A stretch of 44,606 nucleotides of DNA from Microcella pacifica (GTDB lineage: Bacteria > Actinomycetota > Actinomycetes > Actinomycetales > Microbacteriaceae): NCBI RefSeq assembly GCF_009371975.2, contig NZ_VIKT02000020.1, forward strand, positions 1 through 44,606. The letters are read 5' to 3'. Below are positions 6,478-14,629 of the stretch, one piece after another. The notes beneath the pieces were generated by a model, which was given only the letters and a program-made list of their open reading frames with translations, searched no databases and had not been told where the DNA came from. Each line of letters begins with the position of its first letter. Position 1 is the stretch's first letter. The translations under genes were made by a program, and so were the position numbers.

Positions 6478-7392
6478 GTGACCCTCCTGCACCTGTCTCC
6501 CGATGTGGAGGCCGCGCTCGCCGCGGGCCGCCCCGTCGTGGCCCTCGAGTCGACCATCATCAGCCACGGCCTGCCGCGGCCCCGCAACCACGAGGCGGCA
6601 CTGGAGTTCGAGCAGCTGCTGCGCGATCAGGGCGTGACGCCCGCGACGATCGCCGTGCTCGACGGCGTTCCGCAGATCGGGCTCGATGCCGACGGCGTGC
6701 GGCGCATCGCGGAGGAAGATCTAGCGAAGGCGAGCGTGCGCGACCTGCCCATCCTTGCCGCGCGCAACGCGAGCGGTGCGACGACGGTGGCTGCGACGGC
6801 GCACCTCGCCGCGATGGCGGGCATCCGCGTCTTCGCGACTGGCGGCCTGGGCGGCGTGCACCGCGGCGCGAGCGAGACCTTCGACGAGTCTGCCGACCTC
6901 TCGACGCTCGCGGTCACTCCCATCACGGTCGTCTCGGCGGGGGTGAAGAGCGTGCTCGACATCGCCGCGACCCTCGAGCGTCTCGAGACGTACAGCGTGC
7001 CGGTCATCGGCCTCGGCACGACCGTGTTCCCGAGCTTCTGGCTGCGGGAGAGCGCCTTCACTCTCGACTGGTCGGTCGAGAGCCCCGCCGACGTCGCTGC
7101 CGTGATGGTGGCCCACGATGCGCTCGGCCACCGTCAGGGCATCGTCGTCGCCAACCCCGTGCCCGCCGACCAGGCCTGGGAGCGCGAGGAGCACGAGCGC
7201 GTGCTCAACGAGGCCTTCGCGGCCGCCGAGCGCGCGGGGGTGACCGGCAAGGCGGTCACGCCGTTCCTGCTCGGCACGATCGTGGAGCTCTCCGGCGGCC
7301 GCAGCCTCGAGGTCAACCTCGACCTCGCGCGCAACAACGTGCGGGTTGCGGGCGAGATCGCGCGCGCCTGGGCGGCACAGGCCGGCGCCTGA
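6478..7392 (+). CDS. psuG: Pseudouridine-5'-phosphate glycosidase
   Basis: A 304-residue enzyme that splits pseudouridine 5'-phosphate into uracil and ribose 5-phosphate in the cytosol, salvaging modified RNA nucleosides. The full family pattern is present: ALESTIISHG near the N-terminus with catalytic Glu24, SAGVKSVLDI with the Schiff-base Lys157, the FATGGLGGVHRG loop, and the C-terminal NLDLARNNVRVAGEIA. Length is normal. GTG start at 6478 fits a leaderless promoter. The PfkB kinase gene begins two bases after its stop, which gives the complete two-step pathway. The gene starts 33 bp from the element boundary, so the element has separated it from whatever lay upstream of the tRNA. Confidence 0.92.
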   Translation: MTLLHLSPDVEAALAAGRPVVALESTIISHGLPRPRNHEAALEFEQLLRDQGVTPATIAVLDGVPQIGLDADGVRRIAEEDLAKASVRDLPILAARNASGATTVAATAHLAAMAGIRVFATGGLGGVHRGASETFDESADLSTLAVTPITVVSAGVKSVLDIAATLERLETYSVPVIGLGTTVFPSFWLRESAFTLDWSVESPADVAAVMVAHDALGHRQGIVVANPVPADQAWEREEHERVLNEAFAAAERAGVTGKAVTPFLLGTIVELSGGRSLEVNLDLARNNVRVAGEIARAWAAQAGA

Positions 7393-7394
7393 CC

Positions 7395-8309
7395 GTGGCG
7401 GGCTCGCGCGTCGTCGTCGTGGGCGACGTCATCGACGACATCATCGTCGTGCCGGGCGGACCCGTGCGCGCCGACACCGACACGACGAGCGCTATCGTGC
7501 GCAGGCCCGGCGGCTCCGCATCCAACACCGCAGCCTGGCTGGGGTGGCTCGGAGCGCCGGTCGACCTCGTGGGGCGGGTCGGGGCCGGGGATCTCGAGCG
7601 GCACGCGAGCGTGCTGCGGGCATCCGGAGTCGCACCGCACCTGACCGAGGACCCCGACCGGGTGACGGGAACGATCGTCATCGTCGTCGAGGGGGAGCAC
7701 CGCACGATGCTCACGGATCGAGGTGCGAACGCGACGCTGTCGCCTGAGGCGGTCACGGATGCTCTGCTCGACGATGCCGCGTACCTGCACCTCACCGGCT
7801 ACACGCTCTTCGACGCGCTCGAGGCCGAGTCGTTCGCCCAGCTCGTGCGGCGGGCTCACGAGCGCGGGGTCGTGGTGTCGCTCGACCCGGGTTCGGCCGG
7901 GTTCCTCGTCGACTACGGGGCTCGGCGGTTCCTCGCCGACACGCGCGGCGTCGACATCCTGCTGCCGAACCGGGCGGAGGCGCAGCTGCTCGTCGGCGAC
8001 GCGTCGACGGCGGACGGGTCGACGCTTACCCCGGAGGAGTGCGCCGAGGCTCTGCTCGAGCATGCCCCGACCGTCGTACTGACGAGCGGCGGTGAGGGCG
8101 TCATCATCGCGCGGCGCGGGGGTGAGCTGCAGCGGGTTCCCGTGGAGCCGGTGGAGACGGTGGACCCGACGGGGGCCGGCGACGCGTTCTCGGCGGGACT
8201 GCTGCACGGTCTGCTGGCGGGCGACGATCTGGAGGCGGCGACCGTGACGGGAGTGGGCACAGCACGCGCGGCGGTCGCCCTCCGAGGAGGACGACCGCCT
8301 CTCGCGTGA
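7395..8309 (+). CDS. psuK: PfkB-family kinase, probable pseudouridine kinase
   Basis: A 304-residue ribokinase-like sugar kinase. The N-terminal PfkB signature appears as PGGSASNTAAWLGWLG and the C-terminal one as VDPTGAGDAFSAG, whose Asp is the catalytic base and whose Gly-Ala-Gly forms the anion hole. Starting GTG (7395) lies two bases after the psuG stop, so the pair is one operon. In known pathways psuK phosphorylates pseudouridine to the substrate of psuG; the assignment to pseudouridine rather than ribose or another nucleoside rests on this neighbour. A small hairpin follows the stop codon. Confidence 0.82.
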   Translation: MAGSRVVVVGDVIDDIIVVPGGPVRADTDTTSAIVRRPGGSASNTAAWLGWLGAPVDLVGRVGAGDLERHASVLRASGVAPHLTEDPDRVTGTIVIVVEGEHRTMLTDRGANATLSPEAVTDALLDDAAYLHLTGYTLFDALEAESFAQLVRRAHERGVVVSLDPGSAGFLVDYGARRFLADTRGVDILLPNRAEAQLLVGDASTADGSTLTPEECAEALLEHAPTVVLTSGGEGVIIARRGGELQRVPVEPVETVDPTGAGDAFSAGLLHGLLAGDDLEAATVTGVGTARAAVALRGGRPPLA

Positions 8310-8338
8310 GGTGCGGGTGGTGCAGGTGAACGTGCTGA

Positions 8339-8361
8339 CCGAGCCCCCCGATGCGGCTCGG
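8339..8361. terminator. Hairpin between convergent genes
   Basis: CCGAGCC (8339-8345) and GGCTCGG (8355-8361) form a 7-bp stem with a nine-base loop, in the 63-bp gap between the convergent psuK and the secreted-protein gene. No T-run on either strand; probably serves both. Confidence 0.5.
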
Positions 8362-8372
8362 GCTGCGCGCCC

Positions 8373-8822
8373 CTAGTCGGAGGAACCGACCGAGCCGGGG
8401 CTCGCGGGTGAGTCGGCGCTGGCGGGGGAAGCCGGGCTCGCGGGCGACGCGGGGCTCGCCGGCGACGGCGGGCTGTCGACGCTCACGGGGCTCGGCGCCG
8501 AGACGGAGGCCGGGCTCAGGGGCGATGCGGGCGACTGCGCGCTCACGGGCGACTGCGTGCTGGTCGGCGAGGGCGTGCTCGCGGGCGACGTCGGCGAGGG
8601 CGACACGATGCTGTCGCTGTTGACGTCGAACGAGAGGTCGCCGCTGTCGTCGGTCGAGACCGAACCGTCGTCGTTCACGGAGAGCCCGGGAATCTGCAGG
8701 TTCGTGGCGCCCGAGACGAGCGGCATGGTGCTCGCTGTCGCGACAGCGCCTCCCGTGAGGCCCGCGAGTCCGAGAGCCGAGACGGCGCTGATGGCGATCC
8801 AGTTCTTGGGGGTCAAGCTCAT
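8373..8822 (-). CDS. Secreted Ser/Pro/Ala-rich protein
   Basis: A 149-residue exported protein of unknown function. Residues 1-30 are a signal peptide (Lys near the start, then a long Ala/Leu/Gly stretch), cleavable near ATAS. A short segment of about 40 residues rich in Asp and Ser follows, then a low-complexity tail of about 80 residues built from SPxS and SPA repeats up to the C-terminus. Such tails span the cell wall or are glycosylated in related bacteria; that is inference. No lipobox or sorting motif is seen. ATG at 8820-8822 is preferred over the longer frame because AAGAAGGAG lies just upstream. Confidence 0.7.
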   Translation of the reverse strand: MSLTPKNWIAISAVSALGLAGLTGGAVATASTMPLVSGATNLQIPGLSVNDDGSVSTDDSGDLSFDVNSDSIVSPSPTSPASTPSPTSTQSPVSAQSPASPLSPASVSAPSPVSVDSPPSPASPASPASPASPASADSPASPGSVGSSD

Positions 8823-8844
8823 GAGGTGCTCCTTCTTCTGCGAA

Positions 8845-9786
8845 TCAGGAGGCGGAATCCCTCCCGGTGATGTCTTCATCATGGGCACTGTCGATGAGAG
8901 GGGAAGGAGGCGCGGATGAGGAGATTCTCATGCTGCGGGTTCGACTGGAGGCCACAGCTCCCGCGCACGCGGCCATGACGACGACGATCGCGAGGAGCTG
9001 CGCTGGAGAGAGATCCTGCCCGAGCACGATGAGCCCGGCGAGCGCTGCCACGGCGGGGCCGAGGCTCGAGAGCACGCCGAACACGCGTGTGGGCATCCTC
9101 TTGAGGGCCAGGAATTCGAGGGCGTACGGGATCGCGGAGGTCATGATTGCGACGCCGGCGAAGGCGAGCATCAGGAGCGGGTCGACCGCGACGGCGCCGA
9201 CCGCGTCGCTCGCTCCCCAGGGGGCCACCAGCAGGGCGGCGACGATCATGGCGACACCGAGTCCGTCGACGCCGCGAGCGCGCGGCCCGAGTCGCGCTGA
9301 GGCGACGATGTAGAGCGCCCAAAAAACGGCGGCCGCGGCCGCGAGGAGGGCGCCGACGAGGTCGAGCTGCGCCTCGCCGTCGAGCCCGAGCAGGGCCACG
9401 CCGATCGCCGCGAGAACGACCCAGGACAGGTCGCGCCAGCGTCGCGTGCCGGCGATCGCGACGGCGAGCGGCCCGAGCAGCTCGATCGTGACGGCGACGC
9501 CGAGCGGAATGCGGTCGATTGCGAGGTAGATGAGCGCATTCATGCCCCCGAGACCGACACCGAGGGCGACGACGCTCGCCCACGTGCGGCGATCCCAGCC
9601 GCGCACACGGGGCCGAACGACCGCGCACAGGATGACGGCGGCGAGCGTCATGCGCAGAGCGGCGGCTCCGAGGGGCCCGACGACGCTGAACAGCGATCCG
9701 GCGATCGCGTTGCCGAACTGCACGGAGAGGACCGCGACGACCGCGAGCAGCACGGGCGGCACGGTCAGCGATCGGGAGTGGGGCAT
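8845..9786 (-). CDS. EamA/RhtA-type drug-metabolite transporter
   Basis: A 313-residue membrane protein with ten predicted helices in two EamA halves (about 10-140 and 150-285), the fold of the drug/metabolite transporter superfamily. The pattern FGNAIAGSLFSVVGPLGAAALR early, PLGVAVTIELLGPLAVA in the first half and IPYALEFLALKRMPTRVFGVLSSLGPAVAALAGL in the second half resembles RhtA-like threonine/homoserine exporters; the substrate here is not shown by sequence. The C-terminal 30 residues are polar and cytoplasmic. It follows the photolyase gene on the same strand after 51 bp, with its own probable leaderless promoter. Confidence 0.85.
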   Translation of the reverse strand: MPHSRSLTVPPVLLAVVAVLSVQFGNAIAGSLFSVVGPLGAAALRMTLAAVILCAVVRPRVRGWDRRTWASVVALGVGLGGMNALIYLAIDRIPLGVAVTIELLGPLAVAIAGTRRWRDLSWVVLAAIGVALLGLDGEAQLDLVGALLAAAAAVFWALYIVASARLGPRARGVDGLGVAMIVAALLVAPWGASDAVGAVAVDPLLMLAFAGVAIMTSAIPYALEFLALKRMPTRVFGVLSSLGPAVAALAGLIVLGQDLSPAQLLAIVVVMAACAGAVASSRTRSMRISSSAPPSPLIDSAHDEDITGRDSAS

Positions 9787-9793
9787 CCCGTTG

Positions 9794-9799
9794 AGTATT
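9794..9799 (-). promoter_or_regulatory. Probable leaderless -10 of the EamA gene
   Basis: On the minus strand AATACT is followed by seven bases and the ATG, close to the leaderless pattern repeated across this window, though the first base differs from TANNNT. Confidence 0.4.
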
Positions 9800-9837
9800 C
9801 CCTACCCGTGCTCGCTGCCCGTCAGCGTGCGTCGCGC

Positions 9838-11199
9838 TCAGGCCTTCGCGGCCTTCACCGCCTCGTACGCCGCGAGCGCCTCGTCCCGGGACGCTTTGAG
9901 GTCGACGATGGGGTCGGGGTACTCCTCGGTGTCGAGCTCGGGCACCCAGCGGCGGATGTACTCCTGGTCGGGGTCGAACTTCTCCGCCTGCAGCAGCGGG
10001 TTGAAGACGCGGAAATACGGGGCCGCGTCGGCACCAGAGCCGGCGACCCACTGCCAGCTCGCCGCATTGTTGGCGGGGTCGGCGTCGACGAGCGTGTCCC
10101 AGAACCACTCCTCGCCCACGCGCCAGTCGACGAGCAGATTCTTGGTGAGGAAGGAGGCGACGATCATGCGCACGCGATTATGCATCCATCCCGTGGCCCA
10201 CAGCTCGCGCATGCCTGCGTCGACGATCGGGATGCCCGTGCGCCCCTCCTGCCAGGCCTCCAGCTGCCCGGGGTCGGGCCGACCCCACGGGAACTCATCG
10301 AACTCGCGGCGAAAGTTGACCGTCGCGAGGTCGGGCCAGTGGAAGAGGATGTTGACCGAGAACTCCCGCCAGCCGACCTCGCTCAGAAATGTGGCCAGGT
10401 TGCGCGCAGCCTCGGGGCTGATGCCCTCCTGCACGCGATCGCGAATCTGGTGGGGGCTGATCTCCCCGAACCGCAGGTGCGGACTCAGGCGACTCGTGGC
10501 CTCGATGCCCGGCTCGTCGCGCCGGTGGTAGAGCGCGAGGCCGTCCTCGACGAAGTGCTCGAGCCGCTCGTGCGCTCCCTGCTCGCCCGGGGTCCACGTC
10601 GCGCGCAGGCCCTCGGCCCAGTCTGGCCGGGTCGGCAGCAGCTCCCAGTCCTCGAGCAGCTCGCTCTCGGCGGCGTGACCCTCGAGGGCGTGGGGCGCCG
10701 CGACCGGTGCGCGGGGCTCCTCGCTCGCGAGCGCAGCCTTCCAGAACGGCGTGAAGACCTTGTAGGGGTCGCCCGCGCCGGTCGTGAGAGTCCAGGGCTC
10801 GTAGAGCACGGAGGCCGCGAAGCTGCACACCGCGACGCCCTCCTCCCGGAGGCTCACCTTGAGCTCGGCGTCGACGTCGCGCGCGGCCGAGTACCGGCGG
10901 TTCCAGAACACCGCATCGGCTCCGACCTCGCGCACAAGGGCGGGCAGCACCTCACTCGCGGCGCCGCGGCGCAGCGTCAGGCTCGCGCCGAGCTCGGCGA
11001 GGCTTGCGTCGAGGGCGATGAGACTGTGGTGCAGCCACCAGCGGCTCGCGGCGCCGAGCGGGCGCAGGCCGGGGGAGGCCTCGTCGAGCAGGTAGAGCAC
11101 GACGACGGGCGCTCCGCGCTCGGCGGCGGCGAGGAGCGCGGGGTTGTCGGCCACCCGCAGGTCATCTCGAAGCCATACGATGCTGGAGGGTTGCGACAT
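9838..11199 (-). CDS. phr: Deoxyribodipyrimidine photolyase
   Basis: A 453-residue flavoenzyme that repairs UV-made cyclobutane pyrimidine dimers with light energy. The N-terminal antenna domain (about 5-130) starts IVWLRDDLRVADNPAL. The C-terminal FAD domain carries the signature motifs: SRLSPHLRFGEISP, TFLSEVGWREFS, GIPIVDAGMRELWATGWMHNR, and NNAASWQWVAGSGADAAPYFRVFNP; the WMHNR and ASWQW-type residues belong to class I CPD photolyases. ATG at 11197-11199 is set by the conserved start of the domain and a perfect leaderless promoter; the frame is open far upstream but only as a shadow of the divergent gene. It may share a transcript with the EamA gene. Confidence 0.93.
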   Translation of the reverse strand: MSQPSSIVWLRDDLRVADNPALLAAAERGAPVVVLYLLDEASPGLRPLGAASRWWLHHSLIALDASLAELGASLTLRRGAASEVLPALVREVGADAVFWNRRYSAARDVDAELKVSLREEGVAVCSFAASVLYEPWTLTTGAGDPYKVFTPFWKAALASEEPRAPVAAPHALEGHAAESELLEDWELLPTRPDWAEGLRATWTPGEQGAHERLEHFVEDGLALYHRRDEPGIEATSRLSPHLRFGEISPHQIRDRVQEGISPEAARNLATFLSEVGWREFSVNILFHWPDLATVNFRREFDEFPWGRPDPGQLEAWQEGRTGIPIVDAGMRELWATGWMHNRVRMIVASFLTKNLLVDWRVGEEWFWDTLVDADPANNAASWQWVAGSGADAAPYFRVFNPLLQAEKFDPDQEYIRRWVPELDTEEYPDPIVDLKASRDEALAAYEAVKAAKA

Positions 11200-11205
11200 G
11201 CGTTC

Positions 11206-11211
11206 AGCGTA
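11206..11211 (-). promoter_or_regulatory. Leaderless -10 of the photolyase gene
   Basis: Minus-strand TACGCT, then six bases (GAACGC), then ATG. Confidence 0.6.
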
Positions 11212-11250
11212 CGTGCGGCATCCTGCGATCACGCTTCGAGCGAGGGCAGC

Positions 11251-12228
11251 ATGGCAGTGGAGGACGAGCAGGGCGAGGCGGGCATCCCCCTCGTGCCCCC
11301 GACCGTGCCCTCGGGACCGCTGCCTCCCTACGCGGTTGCCGGCGACCCCCGCCACGAGGCCTTTCGCGAGGTGCTCGCCGAGGCCGACCGTCTCGCCGTG
11401 CCGGTGCTCATGGGCGGAGGTGTCGTGTACGTGCAGCACGGCCTCATCTCGCCGCGTGCCTCGAAGGCGCTCTCGCTCATCGTCGACCCCGTCGGGTTCG
11501 AGGTGCTGCTCGGCGCGCTCGGGTCGGCGGGGTGGGTGCCCGCGCGCGCTCCCTCGCGCTCGATCTTTCCCGTGGCGGTCGTCTCGCTGTGGCACCTGGC
11601 CTCGAACGCCTACCTCGACCTGTACCCGATCATCCCGGGCTTCCTGCGCCACCCCGTGGGCGTGTTCGAGAGGCTGTGGAGCGACCGAGTGGCAATGCGG
11701 GCGTTCGGCAGGGAGGTGTGGGCGGTCGACCGTCTCACGATGATGATGCTCGCGGTGCACAGCCGCCTCGGCCCCCGCTCGGGCGGCCCCCGGCTCGAGG
11801 AGTTCCGCGCCTTCTTCTTTCAGCAGTTCTCGGTCGTCATCACGCCGGAGGAGAAGGCGCGGTTGCCCGAGCTCACGCGCGCCGTCGGGGGAGAGGGCGT
11901 CATGCGGCCGTTCTTCGACCAGCTCGGCATCCCGTGCCCGCCGACACGCGTGGCGTCGCTCGCCTACGCGCGTGCCCGGTTCGGTGTCGATGAGGTGCCG
12001 AGCGCTGCGCGGCTGCTCATCGGGCGCTGGGACTCGGCGGTGCGGCCGCGCCCGCGTTTCGCGCGGGACGTGCGCCACGCCCGGCGCTGGGTGCTGTGGA
12101 CGGCGGGGCCGCAGCTGCTCCTGCTCTCGCGCATGCTGCCCGCTGCCGCACTGCGTCGCCGACGCACCCTCTTTCGCGCCCTCGGCGTCGCACCGCGCAC
12201 CGCGCCTCGGCCTGTCAGCGAGCTCTAG
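11251..12228 (+). CDS. Putative nucleotidyltransferase-like protein
   Basis: A 325-residue protein. The pattern VPVLMGGGVVYVQHGLISPRASKALSLIVDP around residues 50-80 resembles the start of NTP_transf_5-type uncharacterised nucleotidyltransferases, in which a glycine-rich strand precedes an Arg and a metal-binding Asp pair. Here the second Asp is not obvious, so activity may be lost or the likeness may be superficial. The C-terminal part is Arg-rich with a short hydrophobic stretch (about residues 285-302). The start at 11251 has GAGGG four bases upstream. It is divergent from photolyase and ends 3 bp from the convergent MarR gene. Function unknown. Confidence 0.6.
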   Translation: MAVEDEQGEAGIPLVPPTVPSGPLPPYAVAGDPRHEAFREVLAEADRLAVPVLMGGGVVYVQHGLISPRASKALSLIVDPVGFEVLLGALGSAGWVPARAPSRSIFPVAVVSLWHLASNAYLDLYPIIPGFLRHPVGVFERLWSDRVAMRAFGREVWAVDRLTMMMLAVHSRLGPRSGGPRLEEFRAFFFQQFSVVITPEEKARLPELTRAVGGEGVMRPFFDQLGIPCPPTRVASLAYARARFGVDEVPSAARLLIGRWDSAVRPRPRFARDVRHARRWVLWTAGPQLLLLSRMLPAAALRRRRTLFRALGVAPRTAPRPVSEL

Positions 12229-12231
12229 CCG

Positions 12232-12663
12232 CTACTCGCCGCGCAGGCGATCGCAGAGCGCCGTGAGCTGCCGCAGCTCCTCGGCGTCGAGAGAGCCGCC
12301 GACGCGACGGGCGATCGAGTCGGCGTGGATGACGGCCACGCGCTTGAAGAGCTCGAAGCCCTCGGAGGTGAGCGCCACGATCGTGCCGCGCGCATCGCGC
12401 GGGTCGGGCGTCTTCGCGACGAGGCCGCGCGCGGCCAGCCGGTCGAGCAGGCGGCTGACACTCGGCTGGCTGAGCAGGAGGTGGGGGATGAGGTCGCGGA
12501 TGCGCAGGCAGCGCCCTTCCGCGCGGCTGAGGTTGAACAGCACGTCGTACTCGGTGAACGAGATCTCGTGGGTCGGAAACTCGGCGGTGAGCTGCCGCAG
12601 CACCGAGACCTGCGCGCGGAAGAGAGACTCCCAGGCGTCGACAGCCAACGATTTCTCGGTCAT
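12232..12663 (-). CDS. MarR-family transcriptional regulator
   Basis: A 143-residue winged-helix repressor. Typical MarR layout: N-terminal dimer helix (about 5-30), the HTH around residues 50-80 (LRIRDLIPHLLLSQPSVSRLLDRLAARGLV), the wing with the invariant DPRDARGTIVALTSEG pattern (Asp-x-Arg), and C-terminal dimer helices. Such proteins respond to phenolic compounds, oxidants or metabolites; the ligand cannot be read from sequence. Its start fits a leaderless promoter. No obvious target gene is adjacent: the neighbour upstream is divergent prfC, 359 bp away, so it may act elsewhere or on itself. Confidence 0.9.
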   Translation of the reverse strand: MTEKSLAVDAWESLFRAQVSVLRQLTAEFPTHEISFTEYDVLFNLSRAEGRCLRIRDLIPHLLLSQPSVSRLLDRLAARGLVAKTPDPRDARGTIVALTSEGFELFKRVAVIHADSIARRVGGSLDAEELRQLTALCDRLRGE

Positions 12664-12669
12664 GGGTCA

Positions 12670-12675
12670 ACTCTA
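12670..12675 (-). promoter_or_regulatory. Leaderless -10 of the MarR gene
   Basis: Minus-strand TAGAGT, then six bases (TGACCC), then ATG. Confidence 0.6.
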
Positions 12676-12767
12676 TTCACCCGCATGCGCGTACGCAGGC
12701 CATGACGGCGTGTGACGGTGCGAGCAGAGTGATGGCGGGGAGGGCGGATGCGCCCGTTAACAGAATC

Positions 12768-12801
12768 GAGGGCCGGTTGCCGAGGCAAGCAACCGGCCCT
12801 C
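12768..12801. terminator. Strong 13-bp hairpin in the MarR-prfC gap
   Basis: GAGGGCCGGTTGC (12768-12780) and its exact complement (12789-12801) flank an eight-base loop. No recognised gene ends here: both neighbours start on either side, so it may close an unannotated RNA. No T-run follows on either strand. Confidence 0.5.
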
Positions 12802-12878
12802 TCCCTTGCACCAAGAGTGTCCTGCAATCACATTCCGCGTCAGCTGCCACAGCAAACAACTTCCGCACCTGAGAAGGT

Positions 12879-12922
12879 ATAACAGAACGGTAACGGTGTC
12901 TAGTTACCTGTTCGTTATTTTT
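12879..12922 (+). terminator. Imperfect hairpin followed by T-run
   Basis: GGTAAC (12889-12894) and GTTACC (12903-12908) pair around an eight-base loop; outer arms ATAAC (12879) and GTTAT (12914) extend it imperfectly, and five T's follow (12918-12922). Looks like a rho-independent terminator on the plus strand, ahead of the prfC promoter. A regulator operator is the alternative reading. Confidence 0.45.
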
Positions 12923-12974
12923 CTGAGGATGCCCGGCGCGAGCCTCCCGGGCAGGGCGCCCAGGCGGCCGGCCG

Positions 12975-12980
12975 TAGACT
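12975..12980 (+). promoter_or_regulatory. Probable -10 of prfC
   Basis: TAGACT, 42 bp before the prfC ATG, giving a short leader with a GGGAG ribosome binding site. No convincing -35 is seen. Confidence 0.4.
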
Positions 12981-13022
12981 GAAGGGTCGAACAGCCGGGG
13001 ACGAGAGCGAAGTGAGGGAGCC

Positions 13023-14618
13023 ATGACCGAGGTCGTCGAGCAGGCTTCCCGTCGCCGCACGATCGCCGTCATCTCCCACCCCGACGCCGGCAAGTCGACC
13101 CTCAGCGAAGCGCTCCTCCTGCACGCGAACCGCATCACGACGGCGGGCGCCGTGCACGGCAAAGGCGGTCGTGCCGCGACCGTGACCGACTGGATGGAGA
13201 TGGAGAAGGCCCGCGGCATCTCGATCACCTCGGCCGCCGTGCAGTTCGAGCACGAGGGTGCAATCATCAACCTCGTCGACACCCCCGGCCACTCCGACTT
13301 CTCGGAGGACACCTATCGCGTGCTCTCGGCGGTCGACTCGGCGGTCATGCTCGTCGATGCGGCGAAGGGCCTCGAGGCGCAGACGATGAAGCTCTTCGAT
13401 GTGTGCCGTCGGCGGGGCATCCCGATCATCACCGTCATCAACAAGTGGGATCGCCCCGGCCGCGACGCGCTCGACCTCATGGATGAGCTGCGCGACCGCA
13501 CCGGTCTCGTGCCGCAGCCCATCACGTGGCCCGTCGGGCTCTCGGGCGTCTTCCACGGACTCCTCAACGTGGCCTCCGGCCACATGGAGCGCTACCACCG
13601 CACCCCGGGCGGCGCGACGATCGCGAGCATCGACACCCTCACGCCCGCCGAGGCGGAGGCCGAGTTCGGCGACGACTGGACGACCGCGCATGACGAGGCG
13701 GCGATCGTGGGGGCGGATGCGGCCGAGGCCTCTGCAGCCGCCGTCACCCCCGTGCTCTTCGGCGCCGCCGTGCTCAACATCGGCGTGCGGCACCTGCTCG
13801 ACCTCATCGTGAGCGCCGCGCCCGCGGCCGTCGTACGGGTCGACGAGAAGGGCACCGAGCGCTCCCTCGACGAGCCCTTCTCGGCCTACGTCTTCAAGGT
13901 GCAGTCGGGCATGGACCCCGCCCACCGCGACCGTGTCGCCTTCGCCCGCATCTGCTCGGGCCGCTTCGAGCGCGGCATGATCGTGACCCACGCCCAGTCG
14001 GGGCGCCCCTTCGCGACGCGCTACGCGCAGCAGGTGTTCGGGCAGGATCGCGCGACGCTCGAGGAGGCCTGGCCGGGCGACATCGTCGGCCTCGTCAACG
14101 CGGCCTCCCTGCGCCCCGGCCACACGCTCTACGAGGAGCGGCCTGTCACGTTCCCGCCGATCGAGCCCTTCGCTCCCGAGCACTTCCGCATCGCGCGCAG
14201 CACCGAGTCCAGCCGCTACAAGCAGTTCCGCCGCGGCATCGAGCAGCTCGACGAGGAGGGGGTGGTGCAGGTGCTGCGCTCGGAGCGCCGTGGCGACCGC
14301 GAGCCCATCCTCGGCGCCGTCGGGCCCATGCAGTTCGAGGTGGTCGCCGACCGCATGGAGCGCGAATTCCGCGTGCCCATCGCGTGGGATGCCCTGCCCT
14401 ACTCGATCGCGCGTGTCACCGACCGGGCCAGCGTCGAGGTGCTCGCCCGCAAGCGCGAGTGCGAGATTGTCGAGCGCAGCGACGGCAGCCTGCTCGCGCT
14501 GTTCTCGAACGAGTGGCGCCTGCTCATCCTGCAGCGCGAGAACCCCGAGCTCATGCTCCAGGCCCCCACGGGTGCGGGAGCCGACGCGGCCCCCGCCTCG
14601 TTGCCGCAGACCTCGTGA
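13023..14618 (+). CDS. prfC: Peptide chain release factor 3
   Basis: A 531-residue translational GTPase that removes class I release factors from the ribosome after termination. GTPase motifs in order: G1 SHPDAGKST (18-26), the switch I region ARGISITSA, G3 DTPGHSDFSEDTYR, and G4 NKWDRPGRD; then the RF3-specific domain II and the C-terminal EF-G-like domain with RFRRGIEQLDEEGVVQV and VGPMQFEVV. Length matches the family. GGGAG precedes the ATG. It stands alone, with the metal transporter operon beginning 17 bp after its stop under a separate promoter. Confidence 0.95.
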   Translation: MTEVVEQASRRRTIAVISHPDAGKSTLSEALLLHANRITTAGAVHGKGGRAATVTDWMEMEKARGISITSAAVQFEHEGAIINLVDTPGHSDFSEDTYRVLSAVDSAVMLVDAAKGLEAQTMKLFDVCRRRGIPIITVINKWDRPGRDALDLMDELRDRTGLVPQPITWPVGLSGVFHGLLNVASGHMERYHRTPGGATIASIDTLTPAEAEAEFGDDWTTAHDEAAIVGADAAEASAAAVTPVLFGAAVLNIGVRHLLDLIVSAAPAAVVRVDEKGTERSLDEPFSAYVFKVQSGMDPAHRDRVAFARICSGRFERGMIVTHAQSGRPFATRYAQQVFGQDRATLEEAWPGDIVGLVNAASLRPGHTLYEERPVTFPPIEPFAPEHFRIARSTESSRYKQFRRGIEQLDEEGVVQVLRSERRGDREPILGAVGPMQFEVVADRMEREFRVPIAWDALPYSIARVTDRASVEVLARKRECEIVERSDGSLLALFSNEWRLLILQRENPELMLQAPTGAGADAAPASLPQTS

Positions 14619-14623
14619 GGTTG

Positions 14624-14629
14624 TAACTT
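14624..14629 (+). promoter_or_regulatory. Leaderless -10 of the metal transporter operon
   Basis: TAACTT, then six bases (TTCGGT), then the ATG at 14636. The hexamer overlaps the left part of the palindromic operator. Confidence 0.6.

Noticed and set aside
6376-6591. 71-codon minus-strand frame over the tRNA fragment
   Set aside because: Its GETRTPNLLIRSQ end is the well-known false translation of a tRNA 3' region.
8400-8560. CRISPR-like short repeats
   Set aside because: They are codon repeats for the Ser-Pro-Ala tail of the secreted protein, not spaced by unique spacers.
9838-12078. 746-codon version of the photolyase frame
   Set aside because: The first 293 codons are antisense to the nucleotidyltransferase-like gene; the conserved photolyase N-terminus begins at 11199.
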